Below, one piece after another: positions 36,565-45,616 of a DNA stretch of 64,000 bases; positions within the stretch are counted from its first letter, which is position 1; each line of letters begins with the position of its first letter. The DNA lies in contig AP018173.1 in NCBI GenBank assembly GCA_002368175.1, forward strand, positions 158,569 through 222,568, given 5' to 3'. Under the pieces are notes generated by a model, which was not told the DNA's origin, did no database searches, and saw nothing but the letters and a program-made list of their open reading frames with translations. The translations under genes and the position numbers were made by a program. This stretch comes from Calothrix sp. NIES-2098 (GTDB lineage Bacteria; Cyanobacteriota; Cyanobacteriia; Cyanobacteriales; Nostocaceae).

Positions 36565-37655
36565 AGTCCCAACCTGTAATAGAAGCAATGGTTGATGTGT
36601 TTAATTTCTCCAAACGCTTCCAGATAAATTGTCTTAATTCATCCAACGCTCCAAAACTTTCCCACGCCAAATATCTTTTAACTTCCTCCCACAATCGCTC
36701 AATTGGATTAACTTGCGGTGTATGTGGGGGTTGAAATAACAAAATTATATTTTCTGGTATCTGAAGATGTTGACTAAAATGAAAAGCACCATTGTCTAAC
36801 TGAATAATATGTATATCTTGGGCATAATTAGCCGAGAATTTTTCTAGAAAAATCTGAAAACAAGCTGCATTTAAATGAGAGAATTCCCAAATAAAATTCT
36901 CACCAGTTAATGGTTCTACCAATCCATATAAATAAAAATTTTCTCGCTTCCATTGCATGATGCCAATAGGCTTAGTACCTTTTGTAGTAATTAATCTTCC
37001 TGCTTCTGTTTTCAGTCCTACGCGGCTTTCATCCTCACACCAATACCTAATTTTTCTTTGTCTATCTATTGGTGATATGACATATTTCTGAATTACGTCT
37101 AGGTATTGTGGGAGTTTTTTTTAAACTCTTCTTCCGCTTCTGGTTGGTGTTTAATGCCTACTGCACGCGGCACCTTTAGCTTCGCTTTCATTTGATAACG
37201 CACTGTATCATGTACTACTTTGTATGAAGCTTCTACACCCTCTACCGCTTTTAACCATGTTCGGATTTCTTCATAACTTTTAAATCCCTGGGGGTCTTCC
37301 AGTTCCTTTGAAAGCTGCTCTCGAACATCTGTGTTAATAATTGGTGGTCGTCCTGAACCTTTTTTTCTTGATACGAGACTAGTGATTCCTGACTCTGCAT
37401 AAACTTTTAACCACCTTTGTACCGTCGCGCTTCCTCTGCCCAATACCACTGCTAAATCTTGTATTGTCTTTACCTGCTTTATCTTCAGTAAATACAACGC
37501 TTGAATCCGTTCTTTACCTAATGCTGTTTTTTGTTTTCTTAGCAGCTCATGTAATTCCTCGGCTGACTCCTTTATTTTTACTTTGGTGACTCCTGCCATA
37601 AACTTCTGCTCATATTTCTTCCTTAATTATCTTTATCATTTTTTTAGTGAAATGG
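36522..37655 (-). mobile_element. IS630-family insertion sequence
   Basis: The ends CCAATTCACGAAAAA (36522 on) and complement CCATTTCACTAAAAAAA (from 37655) are imperfect terminal repeats flanked by TA on both sides (36520-36521, 37656-37657). Length 1134 bp, with two overlapping transposase frames on the minus strand. It differs from the IS630 element at 23011. Confidence 0.85.
36527..37599 (-). CDS. IS630-family transposase (two frames, -1 frameshift)
   Basis: The first frame (37599-37099) has the HTH region KTIQDLAVVLGRGSATVQRWLKVYAESGI and a second winged domain (RPPIINTDVREQLSKEL). The second frame carries the DDE core: RKIRYWCEDESRVGL (first acidic), DIHIIQLDNGAFHFS (second Asp) and QVNPIERLWEEVKRYL (Glu). 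The junction is TTT-AAA-AAA-AAC near 37117-37125; a -1 shift gives FKKKLPQYLDVIQKYVISPIDRQ without loss. This is probably programmed frameshifting. Confidence 0.87.
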
Positions 37656-37794
37656 TATTAGATAATACAGTTGCAGCTCTATAGAAAAGGATATTGATAG
37701 CCTCAGTTGGCTGTGTGGTTACTTCGCATCCGAAATTAACAGCACTTCAGACAACGATAAACCTTATCATCCCATTACGCTATTATCAAAACTG

Positions 37795-37995
37795 TTGATT
37801 AAATGTGGAATGCAACCATTTGTTGACTTTATGCCCGACATCGGTTGTCGCATTTCTATACTCAACACCGACAAATTTGCAGCCTTACCTCCTAAAGTTC
37901 AAGCAGCAGTCAAAGAAGCTTTTGAGGTAGTAGAAACTAGTGGGGAAGAAGCACAAAGGATAAATGAGGCGCTGCTAAAAGAGTTTGAAGTGTAG
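37795..37995 (+). pseudogene. possible DctP-type solute-binding protein C-terminal remnant
   Basis: The 66-residue frame ends FAALPPKVQAAVKEAFEVVETSGEEAQRINEALLKEFEV, a helix pattern typical of the C-terminus of TRAP-type (DctP) extracytoplasmic binding proteins, but the rest of that fold is missing. The frame is open upstream for about 45 more codons with unrelated sequence. It is most likely a gene fragment left by rearrangement next to the IS630 element. Confidence 0.35.
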
Positions 37996-38054
37996 TAGAT
38001 AAATTGTGGAATTGATTGATGAGCGTAGTTTACCGCCTTTGGCATCACCCTTAA

Positions 38055-38067
38055 TTCTTAGAGGAAA
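38055..38067. repeat. recurrent intergenic motif (copy 4)
   Basis: TTCTTAGAGGAAA, preceded by GCCTTTGGCATC, a combination partly repeated near 17540. Confidence 0.6.
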
Positions 38068-38106
38068 TCTGGCTTAGGGGCGATCGCAGCTTGTAAAAGA
38101 AGCGAG

Positions 38107-39192
38107 TTATAATTTCGCAGGTTCCAATAAAACTATTAAACTGTTTTCCCACTCATCAAAAAACCCATCCGGCCATCGGTCAATCCTGCCATCTTTATCA
38201 ATACGTGGTGACAGAACTTTAATAAAAGCTTGACCTTGTTTTTCTTGACGTTCAAAGTAATGTAATTGCACATCTTCTGGCTCAATTTTTCTGCTATGAA
38301 CAGCAAGACGAATACCGTTTAAAATATGGTCGCTATGAGTTTCTACCACAACTTGAACACCACACTTAGCAGCCAGTACTAACAGTTTAGCAAGCTTTGT
38401 TTGTGCTTGCGGATGAAGTGCGGTTTCTGGGTGTTCAATCAAAATTAATGCACCTGGATTGGAGGCGAGGATTGCCACGATAATTGGTAGAGCATAAGTA
38501 ATGCCATATCCAACATGGTCACTAAATTTTAAGTTAACCAAATCCATATCTAGATGTGCGTTAACTTGTATGCCTAAACCAGAACTTATTTCTCCCATCC
38601 ATGCCTCAACTTGGTCTAGCAAATTCATTGATTTTGCTTGTGGGTGAGCGAGGTTAGCGATGGGGATTGCTTGACTGCCGTAGGTATAGAGAAAATGCGC
38701 TGTATATTCGCCAAGCGCACCAATTTGTTTAACTTGTCGCGTTTGGTAATTTAAAATTCCTGATACAGTGGTAGCACGTTCTGATTGAATGTGATGAAAT
38801 TCTCCACTGAAAATACTTGACTCATAAACATCGGCATCAACAGATTTAAATCCAAGTTCTAAAACATCAGCTTCTCTCTCTAATGAGTTGTAGTTAAAGT
38901 GCCATGTTCCTTTAGTTTCGTTGTTTAAACTTAGCTCAAAGCCTACATAATCTTGTTTTGCATTCTCATACAAAGTATCACTAGCCCTACCAATATTTAC
39001 CAAATTCCCATTGAGTAATAAGCCAGTGTTTGGTAGTAAACCTTGCTGGTAAGATTGGCGCAGCAGTGATATTGCTTGCAATACTGATGACTTACCAGTA
39101 TTATTGTAACCAGAAATTAAAGTAAGTAATTTTAAATCAACTAATTGATTCTCAAATGACTTAAAATTTAGCAGTCTTAATGAGTTAATCAT
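38107..39192 (-). CDS. AAA ATPase, DUF3696/OLD-like
   Basis: This 361-residue ABC/SMC-type ATPase opens MINSLRLLNFKSFENQLVDLKLLTLISGYNNTGKSSVLQAISLL with a P-loop (GYNNTGKSS). Its C-terminal half carries ALILIEHPETALHPQAQTKLAKLL (Walker B/D-loop) and VVVETHSDHILNGIRLAV (H-loop), then a DUF3696-like tail. Such ATPases commonly act with a nuclease in phage-defence systems. No nuclease gene is directly adjacent; an HNH gene lies 1.5 kb upstream on the same strand with several short genes between, so a link is uncertain. Confidence 0.85.
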   Translation of the reverse strand: MINSLRLLNFKSFENQLVDLKLLTLISGYNNTGKSSVLQAISLLRQSYQQGLLPNTGLLLNGNLVNIGRASDTLYENAKQDYVGFELSLNNETKGTWHFNYNSLEREADVLELGFKSVDADVYESSIFSGEFHHIQSERATTVSGILNYQTRQVKQIGALGEYTAHFLYTYGSQAIPIANLAHPQAKSMNLLDQVEAWMGEISSGLGIQVNAHLDMDLVNLKFSDHVGYGITYALPIIVAILASNPGALILIEHPETALHPQAQTKLAKLLVLAAKCGVQVVVETHSDHILNGIRLAVHSRKIEPEDVQLHYFERQEKQGQAFIKVLSPRIDKDGRIDRWPDGFFDEWENSLIVLLEPAKL

Positions 39193-39289
39193 TAATATCT
39201 AAAATAGATGTGTTCTTATTTGTTTAATTTTATTAGAGTTTGGTTGCTTAACTCCAGTAATTTCAGAAAAATATAATTTTTTCAATAAG

Positions 39290-39463
39290 ATGACACCTGA
39301 AACTATCAAAGAGTTTGTCACTATTGCTAGCAAAATAGCGAAGAGAAGAAATCAAGCGATCGCAGTGTTCAAATATAATAATACTTATTACATGACTGAT
39401 GCTCGTGAATGGGAAAATGGTCGTGCTTATGGGCAATATATTACCACGGTAGAACCTGAATAA
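39290..39463 (+). CDS. small hypothetical protein, 57 residues
   Basis: A short frame from ATG 39290 (MTPETIKEFVTIASKIAKRRNQ...) ends in ITTVEPE before TAA at 39461-39463. It is rich in aromatic and charged residues (VFKYNNTYYMTDAREWENG), looks protein-like, and fills the gap between two minus-strand genes. A HIP1 site is inside it. No family is recognised. Confidence 0.45.
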   Translation: MTPETIKEFVTIASKIAKRRNQAIAVFKYNNTYYMTDAREWENGRAYGQYITTVEPE

Positions 39464-39465
39464 AA

Positions 39466-39858
39466 TCAACCGTCAAGTGTTTCATCTTGCTGAAACTTTT
39501 GCCAATCGAATCTAAGCGTCAGCATTTCAAACAAGACGGGAGGCAACACATCTAACTCTACAGGTTCACCAGTGTAGATGATATCTGGAAAGTCTTGAGG
39601 GTAAAAGATTCCATGAGGAATATTCTCTCCTTTAAGCCACATCTTGGCTCGATAATCAATGCGCTCACCTGATGGTAAATCAATCCAAAAATGCGGCTCA
39701 ATCCCTTGATTTTGCAAAGTCACAACCCCATACATTGGCTGATGCTCAATGCCGTGATTAGTTAGTACAGTGTGACAGATGCGAACCATACCATCACACT
39801 CTGTTTGAGAAGAATCATATGGGTCAAGGAGTTGTTTAATTATTTCTCTTTGTGTCAT
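39466..39858 (-). CDS. hypothetical protein, transglutaminase-like pattern
   Basis: This 130-residue protein has a Cys in DGMVRICHTVLTNHG, then YGVVTLQNQGIEPHFWIDLPSGERIDYRA, giving a Cys-His-Asp order reminiscent of transglutaminase/NlpC-type thiol folds. The resemblance is weak and only inferred. It starts four bases after the stop of the next upstream gene, in a run of four short minus-strand genes that look co-transcribed. Confidence 0.55.
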   Translation of the reverse strand: MTQREIIKQLLDPYDSSQTECDGMVRICHTVLTNHGIEHQPMYGVVTLQNQGIEPHFWIDLPSGERIDYRAKMWLKGENIPHGIFYPQDFPDIIYTGEPVELDVLPPVLFEMLTLRFDWQKFQQDETLDG

Positions 39859-39862
39859 TTCA

Positions 39863-40153
39863 TTAATCCTTAATCAATTCCAAACCAGTCTCTCTTGCCA
39901 CCCGTTGAGCTACAGATTCGCTAAAAGGGCGAGGATTAGCTTGCAACCATTGAGAAAATTCATGTATTAAAATCTCGTTATAACTATCTAGATTTTGCTC
40001 TAACCAATCTGCCTGTAAGCCATAACCAAGGTCTTCAAGAGCAAGGATGACACAGGCATAATTGAACATATTACACAAGCTGCTAGCCCTAACCTCAGCC
40101 AATGCTTCCATTAAAAGCGGGGGGCGATGCCTATCGTATACGCTGCTTTCCAT
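39863..40153 (-). CDS. hypothetical protein
   Basis: A 96-residue protein (LLMEALAEVRASSLCNMFNYACVILALEDLGYGLQADWLEQNLDSYNEILIHEFSQWL) that is mostly helical. The family is unknown, but similar short proteins are frequent on cyanobacterial plasmids. It lies 11 bases after the Nif11-like gene stop and 4 bases before the next gene, so it is part of the same operon. Confidence 0.6.
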   Translation of the reverse strand: MESSVYDRHRPPLLMEALAEVRASSLCNMFNYACVILALEDLGYGLQADWLEQNLDSYNEILIHEFSQWLQANPRPFSESVAQRVARETGLELIKD

Positions 40154-40164
40154 TTCAATATCAC

Positions 40165-40419
40165 CTACTCTTCGGACGCGGCTAAGTTTTGCTCTTGCAT
40201 GATTGGCGTAATCAAATTGAATATCTTCGTTAGTCCCTGGCGCAATGATTCTTGAGAGAAGTTATAGCCACGCTCGGCAGCTATAGTCATGATTGCAGTG
40301 TTATCTTTTGCGCTCATTGCTTCCATGAGCAGGTCTAACAACACCTTATCTTGAAGGGCTTCTGCAAAAAAGTTCATAACTTGTAGTTCGCTTTGAGCAG
40401 CATTTAGAGACTCATTCAT
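40165..40419 (-). CDS. Nif11-like domain protein
   Basis: The start ATG 40419 overlaps the stop of the upstream gene (ATGA-type overlap), giving 84 residues. QVMNFFAEALQDKVLLDLLMEAMSAKDNTAIMTIAAERGYNFSQESLRQGL matches the Nif11 pattern (an FxxAL helix, then AxxxGYxFSxEEL). Nif11-type sequences occur as leader peptides of ribosomal peptides in cyanobacteria, or as stand-alone proteins. There is no Gly-Gly cleavage site or modification enzyme nearby, so a stand-alone role is likelier. Confidence 0.65.
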   Translation of the reverse strand: MNESLNAAQSELQVMNFFAEALQDKVLLDLLMEAMSAKDNTAIMTIAAERGYNFSQESLRQGLTKIFNLITPIMQEQNLAASEE

Positions 40420-40645
40420 TTCCGTCCTCATCCCGCTTTACTTCTACCACCTTAACGTCAAACCCTTCCCACTCTTCCACAGTAAACCCCGCTTCAGTTT
40501 CGTCTGGATACTGCCGCGCCATTTCCTGCCATGCAGCTTCTTCGTTGATTGCCCAAATGTAATGCCCCTGACGTTCGCGCAGGTCATTTTTACCAGTGCA
40601 GTCATGAGCATAGAGGGCATTACGGGTGCAGCGATATTCGCGCAT
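40412..40645 (-). CDS. hypothetical protein
   Basis: A 77-residue protein (MREYRCTRNALYAHDCTGKNDLRERQGHYIWAINEEAAWQEMARQYPDE...) with two Cys in the N-terminal third and an acidic C-terminus. It resembles short plasmid proteins that couple a small beta domain to a helix. Its last codons overlap the start of the Nif11-like gene by 8 bases, which implies translational coupling. Confidence 0.6.
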   Translation of the reverse strand: MREYRCTRNALYAHDCTGKNDLRERQGHYIWAINEEAAWQEMARQYPDETEAGFTVEEWEGFDVKVVEVKRDEDGNE

Positions 40646-40678
40646 ATTTTTTAGAAACTTGACTTTGCACCTGTTATT

Positions 40679-41719
40679 TTAGAACGTTGCTGGATATTCA
40701 AACTCTGGTTTCCAGCCATCATTACGTCCGCTTCCCAAGAGTGATTGCGCTTCATGATACGTTGAAAGCAAAAATTTGTGACGTTTTTCTTTCGTGTCGC
40801 CTGTTTGTTGAATAAGTGTTTCACGTAGCGGATGGTGGCTGGTAATCAAAAATTCGTTGCGGTTGTGTAGGCGATCTAAATATTTGATATTAGGAAGTCT
40901 ATCAAATTTCCCCCTTTCGCCCCGGTTACATTCTTGCGATGCCAAAACTAAGTTCCATACACCATCGATATTTCCTATCCGTTCGTTCAAAGCGTGAGGA
41001 AAAAAATGGTCTACATCGGCTAAGTTTGTAGAACCTGGCTCAATCGAAATATCTGCAAACGAATAAAAACACTTGCCCTTCTGATATCCGTTGAGTGCAT
41101 CACGGCATGAGGTAACATCTACCCGCCGCCTGCGATCGCTAAATGTAAACAGCAGTTCATTATCTGGGTTGTAACCAATAGATATTAAATTACGCGAAAT
41201 GTTTAGTTCCCAAGCTGTCTCTACAAGCCGCCATCGTGCTTCCACTTCATGAGGTAAGTTTTCAGACTGGAGCTTTTTTATCAGTTGAAATAGCTCATCG
41301 GTCAAGACAATACCTTTATTAGACCCTCGGCGCTCATCCATAAAAAACCGTACCGCCGTTTCTCCGACGCTAAGGTTATGGAAAGCATCAATCACATTTT
41401 CAAATCCACGCTGCACGGTGGTGTCAATCAATTTTGTTTTAGTTATCTCTCCGTTATTAAACTGGCGACAAGCATCTAAAAAGCGGCTGGAAGATGAGGT
41501 AGTTTGCTTATCCACAATTTTTAAATGCTCGATAATATGCCTTGAATATGGTTGTGCTAACTCCTCCAAGGTGATGATACTTTTTCCTTGCGGTGCTAAT
41601 TCCAACAATGACTTTGCCAGTGCAAATTTATAACACGCAACGTTTTTACCAAACAATATAATTGAGCGCCAATAATCCTCTGGCTTCGGGTCAATTGCAA
41701 AAAACTTTGACTCGCTCAT
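40679..41719 (-). CDS. HNH endonuclease domain protein
   Basis: This 346-residue protein has an N-terminal helical region and a C-terminal HNH nuclease motif: LADVDHFFPHALNERIGNIDGVWNLVLASQECNRGERGKFDRLP (DH, then N, then CNRGERGKF). Similar HNH proteins are found alone or in restriction and defence loci. It heads a minus-strand series of short genes ending in the DUF3696-type ATPase. No methyltransferase is nearby. Confidence 0.82.
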   Translation of the reverse strand: MSESKFFAIDPKPEDYWRSIILFGKNVACYKFALAKSLLELAPQGKSIITLEELAQPYSRHIIEHLKIVDKQTTSSSSRFLDACRQFNNGEITKTKLIDTTVQRGFENVIDAFHNLSVGETAVRFFMDERRGSNKGIVLTDELFQLIKKLQSENLPHEVEARWRLVETAWELNISRNLISIGYNPDNELLFTFSDRRRRVDVTSCRDALNGYQKGKCFYSFADISIEPGSTNLADVDHFFPHALNERIGNIDGVWNLVLASQECNRGERGKFDRLPNIKYLDRLHNRNEFLITSHHPLRETLIQQTGDTKEKRHKFLLSTYHEAQSLLGSGRNDGWKPEFEYPATF

Positions 41720-41858
41720 TGTATTTTTAGATACTCATAACTTTCGGCAACAGCCTAGCTTATGAGTGACTAAAAACACATCGATTACAACACGGATATC
41801 AGTATTAGTCGGCTAATAGTTTGTTGTAAACTATGCGGGTTGTAGCCGTAGGCGCATC

Positions 41859-42296
41859 ATGACTCATCGGTATCCGTTCAGTATCATTCACCCAACCGCT
41901 TATTACGGTCAGCGTGTAGCGGTTTATTTCAACCTGCACTATCGAGTCTTCTCACTCAAGTCAGGGGGAAAAAGCGGATCGCTGCTAACTCATGCTGGTG
42001 TGTGTCAACTAAGGGATGCCGTGTTTGAGGTTGAGGGCAAAGGACGAGAACGTGCTGTTAGGCAAGGTCGCAAAAATGTTCACGCCTATGTTGTGGGAAT
42101 TTTAGAGTTGTTAGGGTGGGATCAACTGACTGATAACGCAGTGCGATCGCTCATAGAATTAGGCTACCAACGGGTAACATATAACCTGCATCCCGACCAC
42201 CCACAGTTTTATTGCAAAGATACAACAAGCTACACACCAGTGAAGGCTTCAAAATCTGTGATTTTAACTGGAAATGTGGCTTTAGCTTTGGAATGA
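41859..42296 (+). CDS. hypothetical protein
   Basis: A 145-residue basic protein (HRYPFSIIHPTAYYGQRVAVYFNLHYRVFSLKSGGKSG...) with a conserved-looking core; the KGRERAVRQGRKNVHAYVVG segment looks nucleic-acid-binding. No family is recognised, though the style matches plasmid hypotheticals of Nostocales. It is divergently oriented from the HNH gene. Confidence 0.6.
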   Translation: MTHRYPFSIIHPTAYYGQRVAVYFNLHYRVFSLKSGGKSGSLLTHAGVCQLRDAVFEVEGKGRERAVRQGRKNVHAYVVGILELLGWDQLTDNAVRSLIELGYQRVTYNLHPDHPQFYCKDTTSYTPVKASKSVILTGNVALALE

Positions 42297-42332
42297 TAGA
42301 AGTTCTTGAGACGGGCGGCTTAACCTAAAGCC

Positions 42333-42560
42333 TCATTCTTGTGGATACAAGATATTTTGCCAAGCTTGTTTTAGTTCCTGTTCTACTGAGGAGCGCAACA
42401 TATCATCAACTTCAATTCCTAGTCTTTGAGCAGCGTACTCTATCAACTGATTCCGCCAATAATCTACGTAAATGTATCTTCCCGCTTTCAAACCTGCTGG
42501 AGACATCAATTTAAGAAACTCAAAAGCTATATTTTTCGCTGTTTGTACTGTGTCTTCCAT
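42333..42560 (-). CDS. hypothetical protein
   Basis: A 75-residue mostly helical protein (VQTAKNIAFEFLKLMSPAGLKAGRYIYVDYWRNQLIEYAAQRLG). ATG 42560 is preceded by a plausible AGAGGAT-like Shine-Dalgarno sequence on the minus strand. No family is recognised. Plus-strand frames across it look like shadows. Confidence 0.55.
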   Translation of the reverse strand: MEDTVQTAKNIAFEFLKLMSPAGLKAGRYIYVDYWRNQLIEYAAQRLGIEVDDMLRSSVEQELKQAWQNILYPQE

Positions 42561-42671
42561 TTTTTCTATCCTCTAGTAATGGCCATACAAATAGATTGTA
42601 AATACATAGTTTACTATGTAAAATATTAGAGTAAGCAATCGCTCATTCTGACTATCCCCATTAGAACCATC

Positions 42672-43052
42672 ATGAAGCTGCAACGTATTGAGGCAGGTGA
42701 ATATCTTACCCCTGATGACAGGTTTTACGTCCGCAATACCTATTACTCCAACGGGACACCTGGACGGAATAACGCAGCTAAGGGCTGGTTGATTGAAGAT
42801 AGAAGCGGGGCAACTCCATTTCGCTTCAGTAGCACCCAAATGAGCAAGCTGAGGCGAGTGGATACGCTGGCACAGGCAAGAGAAATTGTGGCAGAGATTG
42901 TTCAACGTGATGCTGACGCGCAAAAGCTACGCCAAGCCGGATGGTGCAAGGAAGAAAACCCACAGCAGCCAGGGGTTTGTTGGCGATCGCCGTACACTGG
43001 TAGGTTGTTAACACAAACTGAGGCATTACTAGAATTAAATTTAATGTCATGA
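42672..43052 (+). CDS. hypothetical protein
   Basis: A 126-residue protein (MKLQRIEAGEYLTPDDRFYVRNTYYSNG...GWLIEDRSGATPFRFSSTQMSKLRRVDTLAQAREIV). The N-terminal half looks like a small beta-rich domain that may read a phage or plasmid ligand. It is first in a plus-strand run of five short genes (42672-44843) with gaps of 4 to 37 bases, probably one operon. Confidence 0.6.
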   Translation: MKLQRIEAGEYLTPDDRFYVRNTYYSNGTPGRNNAAKGWLIEDRSGATPFRFSSTQMSKLRRVDTLAQAREIVAEIVQRDADAQKLRQAGWCKEENPQQPGVCWRSPYTGRLLTQTEALLELNLMS

Positions 43053-43056
43053 AAAC

Positions 43057-43503
43057 ATGAACACACTAGAACTAAAATCAGGAGATAAAATCGGAGTATT
43101 TTTCTATGACGACAAGCGAGGTAGTAAAGCCTTAATTGAAGAAATTGATAAAATATCACCAACTGGTGTAGTTACTCTAAAATCGGGGACTCGCTACACT
43201 AAATACGGAAAAGAAGTTGGCGCTCTTGGCGACCCTACCCATTTATGTACTGTAGAAAAAGCTACTGCTGTCATAGAAAAAGCTAAACAACGTCAGCAAC
43301 AAAAAGAAGAAGAATATAAGGCATACGTAGCATCACCTGAAGGTAGACGTGATAAAGCTGCGGCATCAGCAGTAAATGCTGCTATTAAAGTACTCAATCA
43401 GTATGGCTGGTATGCTGATGTTGATGGTCACATGGATGTAATAGAAGCAGAAATTGAGGAAATTATAAAAAAATATCTCAGCCAACACGAACCTATTAAC
43501 TAA
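43057..43503 (+). CDS. hypothetical protein
   Basis: A 148-residue protein with an SH3-like beta start (LELKSGDKIGVFFYDDKRGSKALIEEIDKI) and a charged helical middle (VIEKAKQRQQQKEEEYKAYV). It starts 4 bases after the previous stop. No family is recognised. Its acidic and basic charge distribution suggests a soluble nucleic-acid- or protein-binding factor. Confidence 0.6.
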   Translation: MNTLELKSGDKIGVFFYDDKRGSKALIEEIDKISPTGVVTLKSGTRYTKYGKEVGALGDPTHLCTVEKATAVIEKAKQRQQQKEEEYKAYVASPEGRRDKAAASAVNAAIKVLNQYGWYADVDGHMDVIEAEIEEIIKKYLSQHEPIN

Positions 43504-43518
43504 ATTAAGTTTCTACTA

Positions 43519-43983
43519 ATGTTCTATGGATACCGTTGCTATACAAAAGATGATGAGCCTTTAGGTTGGCTATACACATTTGACTGTAATCTTGAATATG
43601 CTTGGACTAACAAAGATTTACATTGGTGCAAGCATTGGAAGACAGAAAAAGGAGCTAAAAAACACTTTGATTATTACAATAATAACTGGCGATTTAAGAG
43701 TAAAGGAGGTTATCTCAAAATTGAGGTAATGCCAGAGTTTTCTAAATCCAAATCTTCTGCTAAGTCTAATCAACAGCTTTGGAATGAAGCTAACCGTGAT
43801 AAAGTTTATCAGTCACAAGAAAAGTACAATCAAAAGCGCCCTATAATATCGTTTCGTCCGAAAGCCGAACTCTTGCAATGGCTGGAAGAGGAACGATGTA
43901 CAGATAACAATGGTGAACCTGAAACTGATGCAGCGCTACTCAATAGAAAATTAGAAAAGTTGAGAAAATTAGAGCAACAATGA
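43519..43983 (+). CDS. hypothetical protein
   Basis: A 154-residue protein with aromatic-rich N-terminus (YGYRCYTKDDEPLGWLYTFDCNLEYAWTNKDLHWCKHW) and a C-terminal ISFRPKAELLQWLEEERC...LLNRKLEKLRKLEQ that resembles a short DNA-binding/dimerisation tail. It follows the previous gene by 15 bases. No family is recognised. Confidence 0.6.
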   Translation: MFYGYRCYTKDDEPLGWLYTFDCNLEYAWTNKDLHWCKHWKTEKGAKKHFDYYNNNWRFKSKGGYLKIEVMPEFSKSKSSAKSNQQLWNEANRDKVYQSQEKYNQKRPIISFRPKAELLQWLEEERCTDNNGEPETDAALLNRKLEKLRKLEQQ

Positions 43984-43993
43984 TTTTAAGACA

Positions 43994-44290
43994 GTGAAAG
44001 CAGAAGAATTAAAAGAATTAATTATTAATATCCTTCAAGAAAAGCCGAGATTTTTTGATCATGTTAATACTAAAGATGTCAAAGCTCTGCTATTAGAACA
44101 TTATAATATTTCTGTAAGCGAAAAAATGGTTATTAAAGTGATGATGGAAATAGTGAAAGAAGGGATAAATAAATTTGGTGGTGATGGTTATGAGTGTGGG
44201 GATGGTAGTACACTAACATGGTCTGATGAACACGAAGTAGCTGGTTCAAAAATGACAGGACTTCATAAGTATTGGTGGTTTAATATTTAG
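43994..44290 (+). CDS. hypothetical protein (GTG start)
   Basis: A 98-residue frame that starts with GTG at 43994, 10 bases after the preceding stop. The helical N-terminus (EELKELIINILQEKPRFFDHVNTKDVKALLLEHYNISVSEKMVIKVMMEIVKEGI) looks like a winged-helix or HTH unit, followed by a tail with TGLHKYWWFNI. No family is recognised. Confidence 0.55.
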   Translation: MKAEELKELIINILQEKPRFFDHVNTKDVKALLLEHYNISVSEKMVIKVMMEIVKEGINKFGGDGYECGDGSTLTWSDEHEVAGSKMTGLHKYWWFNI

Positions 44291-44327
44291 TGAACTCTAA
44301 TGAAATTTATTTTTAATAAAGAATTTA

Positions 44328-44843
44328 ATGATGAATAATCTAGACCGCCTGCTGGTAATATTAAAAGAACAAGCCGACTTAATTGATAAACTTAATACAC
44401 GTTCTGATTTTCGCTATAAAAGTACACAAAAGCTAGTGTTGGATTATGGAAAACCTTTTGTAACCAAGGTCAAATCACCATTTAAAGGCGAACCTAAATC
44501 ATGCTTTGAAAATTGTTACAAGGCATTATGGAACTACCCGCAACTAAGTTACTGTGAAGGTTTTGCTATTGATGATGAGTTGAATTTAGCAGTATCTCAT
44601 GCTTGGTTAGTTAACAATTCTTTGGAAGTGATTGACCCAACTTGGATTGGTAAACGATTTAAAGGTAGTACTTATTTTGGTGTCATATTCAATAGAGAAT
44701 TTGTGATGGAGATGGCAGAAATTACTAAAAGTTACGGAATTCTTGATAGCGACTATATGAATGAACACCAACTTAAACGAGAAGGTTTTTCACCATCAGC
44801 ACTTCATCCCGTATTTCATTCTTCTGTAAGTGTGGCTGAGTGA
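44328..44843 (+). CDS. hypothetical protein, transglutaminase-like pattern
   Basis: A 171-residue protein in which GEPKSCFENCYKALWN, LAVSHAWLVNN and EVIDPTWIG give a Cys-His-Asp series typical of transglutaminase/papain-like folds. The catalytic assignment is an inference. It is the last gene of the plus-strand operon beginning at 42672. Two adjacent ATGs (44328 and 44331) are possible starts. Confidence 0.6.
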   Translation: MMNNLDRLLVILKEQADLIDKLNTRSDFRYKSTQKLVLDYGKPFVTKVKSPFKGEPKSCFENCYKALWNYPQLSYCEGFAIDDELNLAVSHAWLVNNSLEVIDPTWIGKRFKGSTYFGVIFNREFVMEMAEITKSYGILDSDYMNEHQLKREGFSPSALHPVFHSSVSVAE

Positions 44844-44889
44844 CATAGTTTTAGAAGCGATCGCTTCTCCAATCCTCTAAGAAAATGCC

Positions 44890-45447
44890 CTACCCAAACG
44901 GTTGCCCCCAGCGCTCCCACATTTCTTTATTAAAAGGCGATCGCCACTTCTGAATCATTGCCTGTTCTAAAGTTTGCCGTGCTTTTCTTTCTACCGGAGC
45001 ATCCCACCAAAATCCAATATTAACCGCCGTCTCCATCTGATAGCGATAATGTAAGTCTTGGTAACTGCTGATGTAATCTTTGCAACCATGAGTCCCACGC
45101 CAGCGTTTGTTACTTCTGCACGTCTCACCCACATACAGCAAAAGAGAAGCAGCAGAATCAATCACAAAATACAAAGCTGCTTGACCAAAATCATCTGGCA
45201 TCCGGTAAAAAGCCATTGATTGTAAATGCAGCTTAAACGGGTCTATCGCTTCTGGGTCACAGTGCGCTGGAGCTAGGTCAAACAGTGTCACCTGCTGTGG
45301 TGGTTTACTCTCCCTAACTTGTTGCTGATACTGAAATATTTGCGCTTTCCACTTCAGCAGGGCATTAGCATCCATCACCAATGCCTCTGCTCTACGTGCT
45401 GGTTTGGGCATTAAATCTGCAAACAGGTTTAGTTGCTGGGGTTCCAC
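44890..45447 (-). CDS. GIY-YIG nuclease-like protein
   Basis: This 185-residue protein has ALYFVIDSAASLLLYVGETCRSNKRWRG at about 91-118, a GIY-YIG variant in which YF and YVG replace GIY and YIG and the catalytic Arg is followed by RW. A downstream Glu (TLEQAMIQKWRSPFN) fits the metal-binding residue. Such domains nick DNA in homing, repair or restriction enzymes. The N-terminal 80 residues are Gln/Pro-rich and unassigned. Confidence 0.75.
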   Translation of the reverse strand: MEPQQLNLFADLMPKPARRAEALVMDANALLKWKAQIFQYQQQVRESKPPQQVTLFDLAPAHCDPEAIDPFKLHLQSMAFYRMPDDFGQAALYFVIDSAASLLLYVGETCRSNKRWRGTHGCKDYISSYQDLHYRYQMETAVNIGFWWDAPVERKARQTLEQAMIQKWRSPFNKEMWERWGQPFG

Positions 45448-45616
45448 AGTGCAATGTAATAAATCTGACCAGAGTCATAATAAAGCATCACTGTCAGGTG
45501 TGATCGCTCCAGGGGAAAACTTTGCGATTTACTGACTATCTAAAAGGAGGATGGCAAAGGAAGATTTAACAAGTCATGCTGGAAGTAACACCAATAAGTT
45601 TTTTATGAGGTGTAAC

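Noticed and set aside
38107..41719. ATPase plus HNH read as a Septu system
   Set aside because: The two genes are separated by four short genes and 1.5 kb; canonical Septu genes are adjacent. Kept only as a low-interest finding.
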